34,591 nucleotides of DNA from Lachnospiraceae bacterium (GCA_022791635.1 JAAVZL010000018.1:1-34591); one strand, 5' to 3'. Positions 18,003 to 26,427 are shown, numbered from the stretch's first letter. Numbers and translations are program-made. The notes: generated from the sequence alone by a model not told the origin.

Positions 18003-18031
18003 ATTATAAATAGCGCCAGCAAAGATTGCAA
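18003..18031 (-). promoter_or_regulatory. Sigma-A promoter of the hydratase gene
   Basis: On the minus strand TTGCAA (18031-18026), 17 bp, TATAAT (18008-18003). This near-consensus promoter sits directly after the histidine kinase stop and gives a leader of about 105 nt. Confidence 0.8.
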
Positions 18032-18033
18032 GT

Positions 18034-20661
18034 TTATTCTGTGAGAATTTCCTCCTGGGAAAGTAAGCTTCCGGAGCCTTCCCCTGCCGGGCTCTCCTTT
18101 GCCGCCTCCGGGAAGATAATCGTCACCTTGAACAGATCCCCGTCCAGATAAATATCAAAGCTTCCCTTCTGCAATTCTGTCAGCGTCTTGGTGATGGACA
18201 GCCCCAAGCCGCTGCCCTCGGTGCTTCTGGCCACATCTCCCCGGATAAAGCGCTCCGTCAGCTCTCCCGCCTCGATATTCAAAGGCTGCTCGGAAATGTT
18301 CTTAATATGAAACCGCACCATATGCCCCACTACGGTAAGCTCCACATATACCCGCGTCCGGGGCATGGCATACTTGGCCACATTGCCGTACAAATTCTCA
18401 ATAATCCGCCAGAGCCTGCGCCCGTCAGCCTCAATGATCACCGGCTCCTTGGGCATATTGACCACCAGCTGCAGCTCCCGTTCCTCAAACTTCTCGCTGA
18501 ATTCCCCGTTGGTCTGGTTAATCAGCTCCTGGAAATTAATCCGCACAAGCTCCAGCTTCACATTTCCGGAGCTGATCTTGGAGGCCTCCACCAAATCATC
18601 CGTCAAATGCTTCAGGCGCTGAGACTTATCCTCCAGAATGGCAATATAATTTCTTGCCCGCTCATTCTGTATATCCTCCCGCTTCAAAAGATCCACGTAG
18701 TTGATAATGGAGGTGAGAGGCGTCTTAATATCATGGGACACATTGGTAATGAGATCAGTCTTCAAACGCTCATCCTTCACACTCTGTTCCACTGCCGTGG
18801 AAAGCCCCTCGCCAATGCGGTTCATAGCCTCTGCCATCAAAAGGCTGTCACCGGACAGATTTTCTATGGGAATCTGATAATTTAAATCCCCCTCTGAAAT
18901 CTTCCGGATTCCATCCAGAATCTGCCTGCGCTGCTGCGCCTGCCGCAGCAGAAGCACCCCAGTCAATATATCAAAAGCTACTGCCAGCAAAAGCCCAAAG
19001 CTTCCAAAGCAGAGCAGCAGCCCATTTGCCGCCAGAAACAACACGTAGGAAAGCATCACCTTTGTGGTAACCTTCCAGTTGCCCACCACCCGGCCGCAGC
19101 TCTGCAAAACCACATAAAGCACACTATTATTCCACAGAGTCCTGGTCTTAATACGCCTCACCAGACTCAGATAGCCACAGAGAAACAGAAAGTTCAGGGA
19201 AAAGGTAAACACTCCTCCGAACAAGCCGGCCTCCCCGATGCCGTTTACTCTGCCATACAGCAGTGCCCCCGCAAGCATTACCAGCCCGGTAGGAATCAGA
19301 AGAAGGAACACAGCCCCCTCCGTGCAGATCCGGTCGAATCTGGTAAGGGAAACGCTCCTATCCTCCTCCTCGATTCCCCGTCCCGTGGCCAGAGTCAGAT
19401 AAACCAGGGTCAGAAGATACAGAATGCCGCCCAGAATCACTCCGTACACGGACAACCGGCTGATAGGGCGAATCTCCTCATAATGCTGCTTGTAAGCCTG
19501 GAGATTATCACTTGCCACATAGCTGGGATCAATGGCAATCGCCAGAACATAATTTCCCTCCACAGACATAGGAAAATCCCTCAGATAGCTGCTGAATTCA
19601 CTCAGAGAAACCGGCATATGACTGGCCTCAAAGCTCATATCCGAGCTGTCAAAAATCAGATAATCCCCATGTCCCCGAATGTAATCCAGAAGGCTGTTCC
19701 TATCCACAAGCTCTGTCTTGCCAAAACTCTTGATGTTGGTAATGGTTTTTTCGTTGTAGTCCTCCTTGGTCACCCGGTTTACGCTCTCCGGCAGCACCAG
19801 ATAACGCATATTCGTCATACTTGGACTAAAGAGCTCCAGGTTTTCCTTATAGGAATAATAGTCATTGTATATATTATTCAAAACCTGCTCCAGAGCCGCA
19901 TAAATCTCCTGCAGCTCCTGGGTAGAGAGCTTCTGAGCTTCCGCATAGGAAACAATATCTCCATACTCCGCAGGCGCATAGCGCTCCTCAATCGCCTGGA
20001 TTTCCTCCACATTCTGAATCACAGCCTGGCCGAAAATCCCCTCTCCAAACAAATCCGGCTCCCCCACCTCCTCCATGGGCACAAAGCTCTCCTCCACCTT
20101 CGGATCATCCGGCCCCTCCTCCATGGATTCCTCTATAAAGGACAGAGCCGCGTCATAGGAAATAGAGACAGAAGCCACTGCCGTTCCGTCATCATAAATT
20201 GCCTGTTCCGTATAATCCTTGGAGCTTTTGGAGATATAGCCCACTCTTCCGTCATCATAGGTGATTTTCAAGAGGGTATTATACGTGCACCCATCCAAAG
20301 ACCAGTTCAGCAGATCCGTCAGCTTGTAGCAGAGCCCGCCGTCCTCCGGCTTTGTGTGCAGAATCTGATTCTCCGAGGCATACTCCTGAATATTCAACAC
20401 CAGCGACGCATCGTACACGCCATTCTTCTCAAACCGGCTCTCCCGACTGGCCGCCCGGACACACCGAAAAATCTGCTCCCGCGCCTCCCGCTGAAAATAG
20501 GCCGTGTTCTCAAAGACATCATCCTCCCGGAACAGACGAAACCCGTTATTTCCCACGGAAGTCATACACACGGCAATGGACAGCACCAACACTACCGCAC
20601 AGACCTGATTCAAAATAAGAGCCAGAGCCTTCCAGCCCCTGGAATATTCCCATCGTTTCAT
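18034..20661 (-). CDS. Large sensor histidine kinase with multi-pass membrane region
   Basis: An 875-residue kinase. TM1 is at about 11-36, followed by an extracellular sensor of about 360 residues (37-400) rich in acidic residues. Four or five further membrane segments lie between about 403 and 572, then a HAMP-like segment (574-625). The phosphorylation site is H643 in NVSHDIKTPLTS. The ATPase has its N box in ENLYGNVAKYA and G2 in GSGLGLSITK. The start is 2 bp after the stop of the regulator upstream, so they are one unit. The big extracellular domain with a second membrane bundle is like Lachnospiraceae kinases linked to envelope or antimicrobial peptide stress, but the signal is not readable. 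The C-terminus ends in a Ser/Gly/Glu-rich tail. Confidence 0.94.
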   Translation of the reverse strand: MKRWEYSRGWKALALILNQVCAVVLVLSIAVCMTSVGNNGFRLFREDDVFENTAYFQREAREQIFRCVRAASRESRFEKNGVYDASLVLNIQEYASENQILHTKPEDGGLCYKLTDLLNWSLDGCTYNTLLKITYDDGRVGYISKSSKDYTEQAIYDDGTAVASVSISYDAALSFIEESMEEGPDDPKVEESFVPMEEVGEPDLFGEGIFGQAVIQNVEEIQAIEERYAPAEYGDIVSYAEAQKLSTQELQEIYAALEQVLNNIYNDYYSYKENLELFSPSMTNMRYLVLPESVNRVTKEDYNEKTITNIKSFGKTELVDRNSLLDYIRGHGDYLIFDSSDMSFEASHMPVSLSEFSSYLRDFPMSVEGNYVLAIAIDPSYVASDNLQAYKQHYEEIRPISRLSVYGVILGGILYLLTLVYLTLATGRGIEEEDRSVSLTRFDRICTEGAVFLLLIPTGLVMLAGALLYGRVNGIGEAGLFGGVFTFSLNFLFLCGYLSLVRRIKTRTLWNNSVLYVVLQSCGRVVGNWKVTTKVMLSYVLFLAANGLLLCFGSFGLLLAVAFDILTGVLLLRQAQQRRQILDGIRKISEGDLNYQIPIENLSGDSLLMAEAMNRIGEGLSTAVEQSVKDERLKTDLITNVSHDIKTPLTSIINYVDLLKREDIQNERARNYIAILEDKSQRLKHLTDDLVEASKISSGNVKLELVRINFQELINQTNGEFSEKFEERELQLVVNMPKEPVIIEADGRRLWRIIENLYGNVAKYAMPRTRVYVELTVVGHMVRFHIKNISEQPLNIEAGELTERFIRGDVARSTEGSGLGLSITKTLTELQKGSFDIYLDGDLFKVTIIFPEAAKESPAGEGSGSLLSQEEILTE

Positions 20662-20663
20662 TC

Positions 20664-21362
20664 CTACAGCTTCTCCACTTTATATCCGATTCCCCACACC
20701 ACCTTCAGGTAACGGGGTTCCTTCGCATTGATCTCAATCTTCTCCCGAATGTGACGAATATGCACCGCCACCGTATTATCCGCTCCGATGGCGTCCTCAT
20801 TCCAAATACTCTCATAAATCTGATTAATAGAAAATACCTTTCCCTGATTTTTCACCAAAAGAAGCAGAATATTGTACTCAATAGGCGTCAGCTTCACCGG
20901 CTCCCCATCCACGGTAACCTCTTTCAAATCATCATTCATCACCAGACCGCCGGTCTGATACACCTTCTGATTCTCCTCCGCTGCATTCCCCAGCTTCGTA
21001 TAACGCCGAAGCTGCGACTTCACCCGAGCCACCAGCTCCAAAGGATTAAAAGGCTTCGTCACATAATCGTCAGCCCCAATATTCAAGCCCAAAATCTTAT
21101 CCGCGTCCTCAGACTTGGCCGACAAAATAATAATGGGAATACTGCTCTTCTCCCGGATTTTCAAGGTCGCCCGAAGCCCGTCCAGTTTCGGCATCATAAT
21201 ATCAATGATCAGAAGCTGAACCTCATGCTTCTCCATCATGCTCACCGCCTGGAGACCGTCATAGGCCTTCAGAATCTGATACCCCTCCTGTGACAAATAA
21301 ATCTCAATAGCATCCACAATTTCCTTATCATCATCACACACTAAAATAGTATTTGTATTCAT
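20664..21362 (-). CDS. OmpR/VanR-like response regulator
   Basis: A 232-residue regulator: receiver domain with D10-D12, phosphoacceptor D54 in LLIIDIMMP, S81 and K103, followed by a winged-helix DNA-binding domain ending in VVWGIGYKVEKL. The sequence is closest in feel to VanR/KdpE-type regulators. A GGAGGTGATG site precedes ATG 21362. It heads the two-gene unit with the large kinase. A promoter and a TTCTTA inverted repeat lie upstream, where autoregulation would be expected. Its target genes are not identifiable from the window. Confidence 0.95.
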   Translation of the reverse strand: MNTNTILVCDDDKEIVDAIEIYLSQEGYQILKAYDGLQAVSMMEKHEVQLLIIDIMMPKLDGLRATLKIREKSSIPIIILSAKSEDADKILGLNIGADDYVTKPFNPLELVARVKSQLRRYTKLGNAAEENQKVYQTGGLVMNDDLKEVTVDGEPVKLTPIEYNILLLLVKNQGKVFSINQIYESIWNEDAIGADNTVAVHIRHIREKIEINAKEPRYLKVVWGIGYKVEKL

Positions 21363-21401
21363 CCTTCATCACCTCCGCTCCCATTTTACCGATTTTCCTT
21401 C

Positions 21402-21429
21402 ATTATAACAAGGCTTTTTTAATTTTGAA
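21402..21429 (-). promoter_or_regulatory. Candidate sigma-A promoter of the second two-component operon
   Basis: On the minus strand TTCAAA (21429-21424), 16 bp, TATAAT (21407-21402), 40 bp before the regulator ATG. The -10 is perfect, the -35 has 4 of 6 consensus bases. Confidence 0.6.
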
Positions 21430-21437
21430 GTTGGGAT

Positions 21438-21464
21438 TTCTTAAGAATTTGTTACTATTCTTAC
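21438..21464. promoter_or_regulatory. Candidate regulator operator: TTCTTA repeats upstream of the -35
   Basis: A perfect palindrome TTCTTAAGAA (21438-21447) is followed by TTCTTA at 21458-21463, a spacing of 20 bp between direct repeats, directly upstream of the -35. That placement suits an activator of the OmpR type. No experimental link. Confidence 0.35.
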
Positions 21465-21492
21465 ATCTTTCACCCAAAGCCAAAGCCATCCG

Positions 21493-21713
21493 ATAGAAAT
21501 GCCGCAAAATAAGCCGCCAGCCTTTTCCGATATCCAGTGTCCGGCTGTTCACGCACATTCTGTCTGATATGGACGGACATTGCCCAAAGTATCTTACATT
21601 ATTACAAAGACATTCATAGGGTAATGTCCGTCCAGAGCAGACAAAATGTACGCAAACCGTCCGAACACAGGATATGGAAAAGGCTGGCGGCTTATTTTGC
21701 GGTACCTCCATAG
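21493..21713. repeat. 221-bp hairpin element (long inverted repeat, MITE-like)
   Basis: Two arms of about 93 nt face each other around a 33-nt loop (21586-21618). The outer part is nearly perfect: CGCAAAATAAGCCGCCAGCC on the left is mirrored on the right at about 21681-21701. Inner blocks GGACGGACATTGCCC (21571-21585) and GGGTAATGTCCGTCC (21619-21633) also pair, with one G/T-type difference. It begins 3 bp after the degV stop, carries no protein-coding gene and no T-run. It accounts for most of the 354-bp gap. A diverged fragment lies at 3917-3964. Confidence 0.85.
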
Positions 21714-21716
21714 CCA

Positions 21717-22601
21717 CTACTTCAAATACCCCGCATACTTCTCTTCACTAGCGCTCAAAAATACAATTCCAATGATCCCCGGCCCCGTATGCGCCCCAAT
21801 CGCGCACCCCACCTGAGATTCTATAATCCTCTTACAGTGATATTTCTCCTCCAGCATCTCCTTTACCCTGGCGCAGGTCTCCGGATCATTGCCATGAACA
21901 ATCCCAATCTCCTGCTTTTCCAGATCCACGCCCCGCTCCCCCACAAGCTCCACACAGCGCTTCAGAGATTTCATCCGCCCTCTCACCTTCTCAAAGGCCA
22001 CCAGAGCCCCGTCATCATTGACCTCAATAATCGGCTTAATATCCAGCACCCCTCCCACTACCGCAGAGGTTCTGCTCAACCGTCCTCCCTTGTAGAGATA
22101 CTCCAGCGTATCCACCGTCACAATATGCTCCATATTGTCAAAGAAAAATCTTGCCGCCTCCACAATCAGTTCCTTAGGCGCGCCGTTTTCCTGCATCTTA
22201 AGAAGCTTGATAACGCCCAGGCCAAACCCCATAGAAGCACATTTGGAATCCACAATCGTTATTTTAAAATCCGGGTACTCCTCCAGAAGCTCCTCCCTGG
22301 CCAGGTTTGCCGCATTGAAAGTCCCGGCAATCCCTGTGGAAAAGCATAGATAGAGCACCTCGTCCCCCGCCTTTGCATAAGGCTCAAAATTCTCCCGGAA
22401 CATGTGCTGATTGATGTGATAGGTCTTGATCTCCGCACCCTCCGCCTGAATGCGATAGAAATCCCCCGGGAAAATGGTCTTCCCGTCAAAGTAGTCCGTT
22501 CCATTGATAGTAACAGGCGTAGGAATCACATGAAGCCGATACTCCTCAATAATCTCCTTCGGCAAATCCGTTGCCGAATCCGTAATAATTTTAAAAGCCA
22601 T
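21717..22601 (-). CDS. degV: DegV-family fatty-acid-binding protein
   Basis: A 294-residue protein of the DegV/FakB fold: KIITDSATDLP at the N-terminus, STGIAGTFNAA near 90-100, and the C-terminal GCAIGAHTGPG motif near 266-276. Family members bind a fatty acid and present it to a fatty-acid kinase (FakA) for use in phospholipids; the kinase is not in this window. ATG 22601 has GGAGG 6 bp upstream and gives the typical start; an in-frame ATG 12 bp farther up lies before that site. It lies 34 bp after nadE and may be co-transcribed with it. The usual TSQP-type ligand-loop motif appears as TYHINQ, so binding preference may differ. Confidence 0.93.
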   Translation of the reverse strand: MAFKIITDSATDLPKEIIEEYRLHVIPTPVTINGTDYFDGKTIFPGDFYRIQAEGAEIKTYHINQHMFRENFEPYAKAGDEVLYLCFSTGIAGTFNAANLAREELLEEYPDFKITIVDSKCASMGFGLGVIKLLKMQENGAPKELIVEAARFFFDNMEHIVTVDTLEYLYKGGRLSRTSAVVGGVLDIKPIIEVNDDGALVAFEKVRGRMKSLKRCVELVGERGVDLEKQEIGIVHGNDPETCARVKEMLEEKYHCKRIIESQVGCAIGAHTGPGIIGIVFLSASEEKYAGYLK

Positions 22602-22635
22602 ATTTGCCTCCATTCCGGTACGAATCCCGGTTCCT

Positions 22636-24561
22636 TTATAACTCTTCTAATTCCTTCAGCCAAATATCCCCGCAGGCATCGCTTGGCATCCTAAGATCGC
22701 CTCTGGGCGACACGGCCACGGATCCTACTTTAGGACCGTCCGGCAGGCAGGAGCGTTTAAACTGCTGTGCAAAAAACCGCTTGTAAAAGGTGCGGAGCCA
22801 TTTTAAAATCACTGCATCCTCATAAGTCCCCTCAAAGGCCAGCCTGGCCAGCCGGTAGATCTTGGAGGGTGAAAAGCCGAACCGCAGCACATAGTACAGG
22901 AAGAAATCGTGAAGCTCATAGGGCCCCACCAGATCCTCGGTTTTCTGGGAAATGCCTCCGTCCTTGGGCGGCAGAAGCTCCGGACTCACCGGCGTATCCA
23001 ACACATCCAGAAGCACCTCCGAGAGCTCCTTGTCCCCGCAGGCATCCGCATAGTAACGCACCAGATGGCGCACCAGTGTCTTGGGCACACCGGCGTTTAC
23101 CCCATACATGGACATATGATCCCCATTGTAGGTAGCCCATCCAAGGGCAAGCTCGGACATGTCGCCCGTTCCCACCACCAGGCCGCCGGTCTGATTGGCG
23201 ATCCCCATCAGCACCTGAGTCCGCTCTCTGGCCTGAGCATTCTCATAAGTGATATCGTGGTTTTCCGGGTCCTGCCCGATATCCCAGAAATGGGCGTTCA
23301 CGGACTCGCGGATATCCACTTCCCGGAAGGTTGCTCCCAGCTTCTTTATGAGCTTACAGGCATTGTCATAGGTACGGCCTGTGGTGCCAAAGCAGGGCAT
23401 GGTCACACCGATGATCTGCTCTCTGGGAAGAGACAGAAGGTCAAAGGCCTTGGCTGTCACCAGCAGAGCCAGCGTGGAATCCAGACCGCCGGAGATTCCC
23501 ACAACCGCAGACCAGCATCCCGTATGCTCCAGACGCTTTTTAAGTCCCATGGCCTGTATGGAAAGGATTTCTTCGCACCGAAGCTCCCGATCTGTCTTGT
23601 CCTCCGGGACAAAGGGATGGGGATCCATCCGGCGCATAAGCTTCGTATCCTCCTGTGTCAGGTGGAAGCCCACCTCCGTGTAGGTATCATCATTTTCCAC
23701 CAAAAAGGTATTCATTCTCCTGCGTTCCCCCGCAAGGCGGTGTACATCTATATCCCCATAGGTAATTCCGTTTTGAAAGCGGCGGGAGCGTCCGAGAATC
23801 GTTCCGTTCTCCGCAATGAGGTTCTCTCCTCCGAAAACCAGATCCTGGGTGGATTCTCCCTCCCCTGCGTTGGCGTACACGTAGCCGCATACCAGCCTTG
23901 CGGACTGGCTTCCAATCAGCTCCTGCCGATACCGGCTCTTTCCGATGGTCTCGTCGCTGGCAGAGCAGTTGACAATCACCGTAGCCCCTGTCAGCGCATG
24001 GCGTACACCGGGAGCCTTTGGCACCCACAGATCCTCGCAAATCTCCGCAGCCACCACAAGCTCCGGCAGCTCCGCGCAGGCAAATACCATATCGGTTCCG
24101 AAGAGAACGTATTCCTCCCCTTCGGTTCCTCTGCCAAGCCACACATATTCCGCCTCCCGGTTCCCCGGCGCAAAATGGCGCAGCTCGTAAAACTCTCCAT
24201 AATTGGGCAGATTTGTTTTGGGCACCATGCCCAGAATCTCACCGCGGTTCAGCACAGCCGCCACATTGTAGAGCTTCCCCTGCTTTTCCCAGGGCAGGCC
24301 CACAAAGATCAAAGCGTCCAAATCCTTTGTGGCATCCGCAATGACAAATAAAGTCTCTCTGGCCTGTCTGATGAGGGTCTGCTGTAAAAACAGATCCCCG
24401 CAGGTATAACCGGTAATGCAAAGCTCCGGGAACACAATCAGCTTTGCGCCGTTTCCGGCCGCCTCCTTTGCCAGTCGAATGATTTCCGTTCCGTTAAATT
24501 CCGGCTGGGCCACCCGGATCTTCGGCGTAATGGCCGCTGTCTTTACAAATCCATGCTTCAT
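22636..24561 (-). CDS. nadE: Glutamine-dependent NAD+ synthetase
   Basis: A 641-residue, two-domain enzyme that makes NAD+ from deamido-NAD+, ATP and glutamine. The N-terminal nitrilase-type glutaminase has the triad E46 (FPELCITGY), K115 (VPKTNLPNY) and C175 (EICEDLW). The C-terminal ATP-pyrophosphatase domain carries SGGLDS (357-362) and the adenylation/substrate regions (GTGDMSELALGW). Length is as expected for the long glutamine-using type. It starts 35 bp after hslO. The GGAGGAG site is joined to a small hairpin (24582-24596) like that before the hydratase gene. Located in the cytoplasm. Confidence 0.97.
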   Translation of the reverse strand: MKHGFVKTAAITPKIRVAQPEFNGTEIIRLAKEAAGNGAKLIVFPELCITGYTCGDLFLQQTLIRQARETLFVIADATKDLDALIFVGLPWEKQGKLYNVAAVLNRGEILGMVPKTNLPNYGEFYELRHFAPGNREAEYVWLGRGTEGEEYVLFGTDMVFACAELPELVVAAEICEDLWVPKAPGVRHALTGATVIVNCSASDETIGKSRYRQELIGSQSARLVCGYVYANAGEGESTQDLVFGGENLIAENGTILGRSRRFQNGITYGDIDVHRLAGERRRMNTFLVENDDTYTEVGFHLTQEDTKLMRRMDPHPFVPEDKTDRELRCEEILSIQAMGLKKRLEHTGCWSAVVGISGGLDSTLALLVTAKAFDLLSLPREQIIGVTMPCFGTTGRTYDNACKLIKKLGATFREVDIRESVNAHFWDIGQDPENHDITYENAQARERTQVLMGIANQTGGLVVGTGDMSELALGWATYNGDHMSMYGVNAGVPKTLVRHLVRYYADACGDKELSEVLLDVLDTPVSPELLPPKDGGISQKTEDLVGPYELHDFFLYYVLRFGFSPSKIYRLARLAFEGTYEDAVILKWLRTFYKRFFAQQFKRSCLPDGPKVGSVAVSPRGDLRMPSDACGDIWLKELEEL

Positions 24562-24569
24562 AAAACATC

Positions 24570-24596
24570 TCCTCCTATTATAGTCGCTGCGCGACT
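24570..24596 (-). promoter_or_regulatory. Hairpin fused to ribosome binding site (GCA-loop motif), copy 2
   Basis: On the minus strand AGTCGC-GCA-GCGACT (24596-24582) makes a 6-bp stem with a GCA loop immediately after the hslO stop, followed by TAATAGGAGGA (24580-24570) and the nadE ATG. Loop and ribosome binding site match copy 1 at 17895-17921, the stem bases differ but still pair. Confidence 0.55.
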
Positions 24597-25478
24597 TTAC
24601 CGCTTTGCCTTTTCTAATATTTTCTTAAGCTCTTCTATATCGAAGGTATAGGCCTCGTTGCAAAAATGGCACTTTACCTCAATGGGCTTTCCGTCCCGTA
24701 TCATCTCCCGGATTTCCTTGCTGCCAATGCTGATGATAGCCTTCTCCACCCGCTCCTTGGAGCAGTTACAGGAAAATGCGGTAGGGATTGTATCGTTGAC
24801 CGTAAGGCTCAGATCTCCCAAAAGCTCCTTAAGAATCCCCTCCGGCATCAGTCCCCGGTTTAGCAAATCCGTCACCGACGTCATGCCGGCCAGGCGCTTT
24901 TCCAGCGCGTCAATCACTTTTTCATCCGTATAGGGCATGAGCTGGAGGATAAAGCCTCCGGCCTGGCACACGGTATTGTCGCGGTTCAGTAAAACCCCCA
25001 GCCCCACGGAGGAGGGAATCTGCTCGGAGGTGGCAAAATAGTAGGTTAAATCCTCTGCAATCTCCCCTGTCTGAAGCTCCGTCTGGCCTACATAGGGCTC
25101 CTTCATGCCCAGATCGCGAATCACCTGCAGCATCCCCTTGCCGATGGCTCCCGACACGTCCAGCTTTCCCTTTGCATTGGCCGGAATCAGCACTGCCGGC
25201 TCATTGACATAGCCCTTCACCTGCGCCCTGGAATCCGCCGTAACGGTAATTCCTCCCAAGGGACCGTCCCCGCGGATCTGGAGGGTCAAAAGATCCTCCT
25301 CTCCCTTCATCATGGAGCCCATCATCGCCCCTGCGCTTAAGGATCGCCCCAGGGCCGCTGTTGCCACCGGGCTGGTATTGTGAATCTGCCTGGCCTTCTC
25401 CACCATTTCCCTGGAGGTGACGGCAAAGGCCCGAATCTGATTGTCCGCCGCCGTTGCCCTTACAATATAATCTGCCAT
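24597..25478 (-). CDS. hslO: Redox-regulated chaperone Hsp33
   Basis: A 293-residue Hsp33. The N-terminal domain is followed by a C-terminal zinc-binding redox switch with C237 and C239 (CNC) and C270 and C273 (CHFC). Under oxidative stress the family forms disulphides there, releases zinc and becomes a holdase for unfolding proteins. All four cysteines are present, so the switch should work. ATG 25478 has AGGAG upstream. It lies 66 bp downstream of the methyltransferase and 35 bp upstream of nadE; the pairing with NAD synthesis fits a redox theme but is only context. Confidence 0.97.
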   Translation of the reverse strand: MADYIVRATAADNQIRAFAVTSREMVEKARQIHNTSPVATAALGRSLSAGAMMGSMMKGEEDLLTLQIRGDGPLGGITVTADSRAQVKGYVNEPAVLIPANAKGKLDVSGAIGKGMLQVIRDLGMKEPYVGQTELQTGEIAEDLTYYFATSEQIPSSVGLGVLLNRDNTVCQAGGFILQLMPYTDEKVIDALEKRLAGMTSVTDLLNRGLMPEGILKELLGDLSLTVNDTIPTAFSCNCSKERVEKAIISIGSKEIREMIRDGKPIEVKCHFCNEAYTFDIEELKKILEKAKR

Positions 25479-25507
25479 TGCTTTGCTTCTCCTATTCCAA
25501 TTCTGTA

Positions 25508-25544
25508 CACTGCCGTTTCCAGCCTGACTGTAAATCAGGCAGTG
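25508..25544 (-). other. Hairpin between the methyltransferase gene and hslO
   Basis: Immediately after the methyltransferase stop, CACTGCC (25544-25538) can pair with GGCAGTG (25514-25508), or GCCTGA (25540-25535) with TCAGGC (25527-25522). The two stems overlap and exclude each other. There is no T-run, so termination is doubtful. Confidence 0.4.
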
Positions 25545-26300
25545 CTATTCTTTCCCATGCTCTCTTGCAATCACATGGATTCTTTCCGCATCTTCCCCCG
25601 GCTCCTGCCCTGTTTGGGCATCCCAGACCTTCAAAACCTCCATGCCTGCCTCCTCCACCAAGCGCCGGATCTGTTCTACCGAGTAGGCACGCTGAAAGTG
25701 CGTCTCCTCGTATTTTCGGTAAAGTCCGTCCTCCTGCCGGATAAACAGGGTTAAATCGTATTCGTTCAGCCTTTCCTTTGGATCGTAATAATTCTCCCAG
25801 ATAAAGCTTCCTTCCTCCCGATTTTCCGCAATGATATTCTCTCCCAAAAGGGTCTCATATTTATAAACGGTATTGATATCAAAAAGGAAGATCCCTCCCG
25901 GATCCAGATAATTATTTACCAGGCGGAACACCTGCAGCAAATCCGCCTCCTCCGTGATATAGTTCACGGAATCGCAGACGCTGATAACTGCCCGCACCGT
26001 GCCATAGAGCTCAAACTCCCGCATGTCCTGGAGCAGATACAGGATATCATGCCCGGACCGGGCTTTCTTTTCCGCCGCCAGCTCCAGCATTTCCTCTGAG
26101 GCATCCACGCCAATCATATCATAGCCGGATTCGGCCAAAAGCTCTGTCAATGTGCCGGTTCCGCAGCCCAGATCAAGCACCAGGCCTTCCTCTATGCCGT
26201 ATTCTTTTAATACTTCCACTATCCTTTGGCGCCATTCCCCATAGGGAACATCATCCATGAACAAGTCATAGACCGCCGCAAATCCTGCATATACGTCCAA
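25545..26300 (-). CDS. Class I SAM-dependent methyltransferase
   Basis: A 251-residue protein with a Rossmann-type SAM-binding fold: LDLGCGTGTL (motif I, about 43-52), VDASEEML (motif II) and an acidic motif near DSVNYITE. The substrate is not predictable; family members methylate small molecules. The start is a TTG at 26300 (frame MDVYAGFAAVYD), supported by AGGAG 6-7 bp upstream; no in-frame ATG gives the full fold. It follows the terminator of the murB operon, with its own candidate promoter at 26353-26381. Confidence 0.88.
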   Translation of the reverse strand: MDVYAGFAAVYDLFMDDVPYGEWRQRIVEVLKEYGIEEGLVLDLGCGTGTLTELLAESGYDMIGVDASEEMLELAAEKKARSGHDILYLLQDMREFELYGTVRAVISVCDSVNYITEEADLLQVFRLVNNYLDPGGIFLFDINTVYKYETLLGENIIAENREEGSFIWENYYDPKERLNEYDLTLFIRQEDGLYRKYEETHFQRAYSVEQIRRLVEEAGMEVLKVWDAQTGQEPGEDAERIHVIAREHGKE

Positions 26301-26352
26301 GGCCTTCTCCTGTTCCCGGCTTATTGCCTCTAAGAATCATAACCTTCGTCTC

Positions 26353-26381
26353 ATCATATCAAATTTCTTCCAAAAAAACAA
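26353..26381 (-). promoter_or_regulatory. Candidate promoter of the methyltransferase gene, -35 inside a terminator T-run
   Basis: On the minus strand TTGTTT (26381-26376), 17 bp, TATGAT (26358-26353), about 50 bp before the TTG start. The -35 shares bases with the T-run of the terminator upstream. Confidence 0.5.
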
Positions 26382-26417
26382 GACAGCCTCCAACTGAAAT
26401 CAGAATCAGAGACTGTC
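26371..26417 (-). terminator. Rho-independent terminator of the murB-rapZ-whiA-HPr operon
   Basis: On the minus strand GACAGTCTC (26417-26409) pairs with GAGGCTGTC (26390-26382) with one G-U pair, and a short inner CTGA/TCAG stem. It is followed by CTTG and a run of seven T (26378-26372). It lies 11 bp after the HPr stop. Confidence 0.88.
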
Positions 26418-26427
26418 CGTTTGCTTG

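Noticed and set aside
19483..20712. Plus-strand open frame of 409 codons
   Set aside because: Antisense to the large histidine kinase; no ribosome binding site or motifs.
21403..21717. Minus-strand open frame of 104 codons across the hairpin element
   Set aside because: It lies wholly within the inverted-repeat element and the promoter region, has no ribosome binding site and no recognisable protein features.
22909..24351. Plus-strand open frame of 480 codons
   Set aside because: It is antisense to nadE, whose catalytic motifs are all intact; no start signal and no family resemblance.
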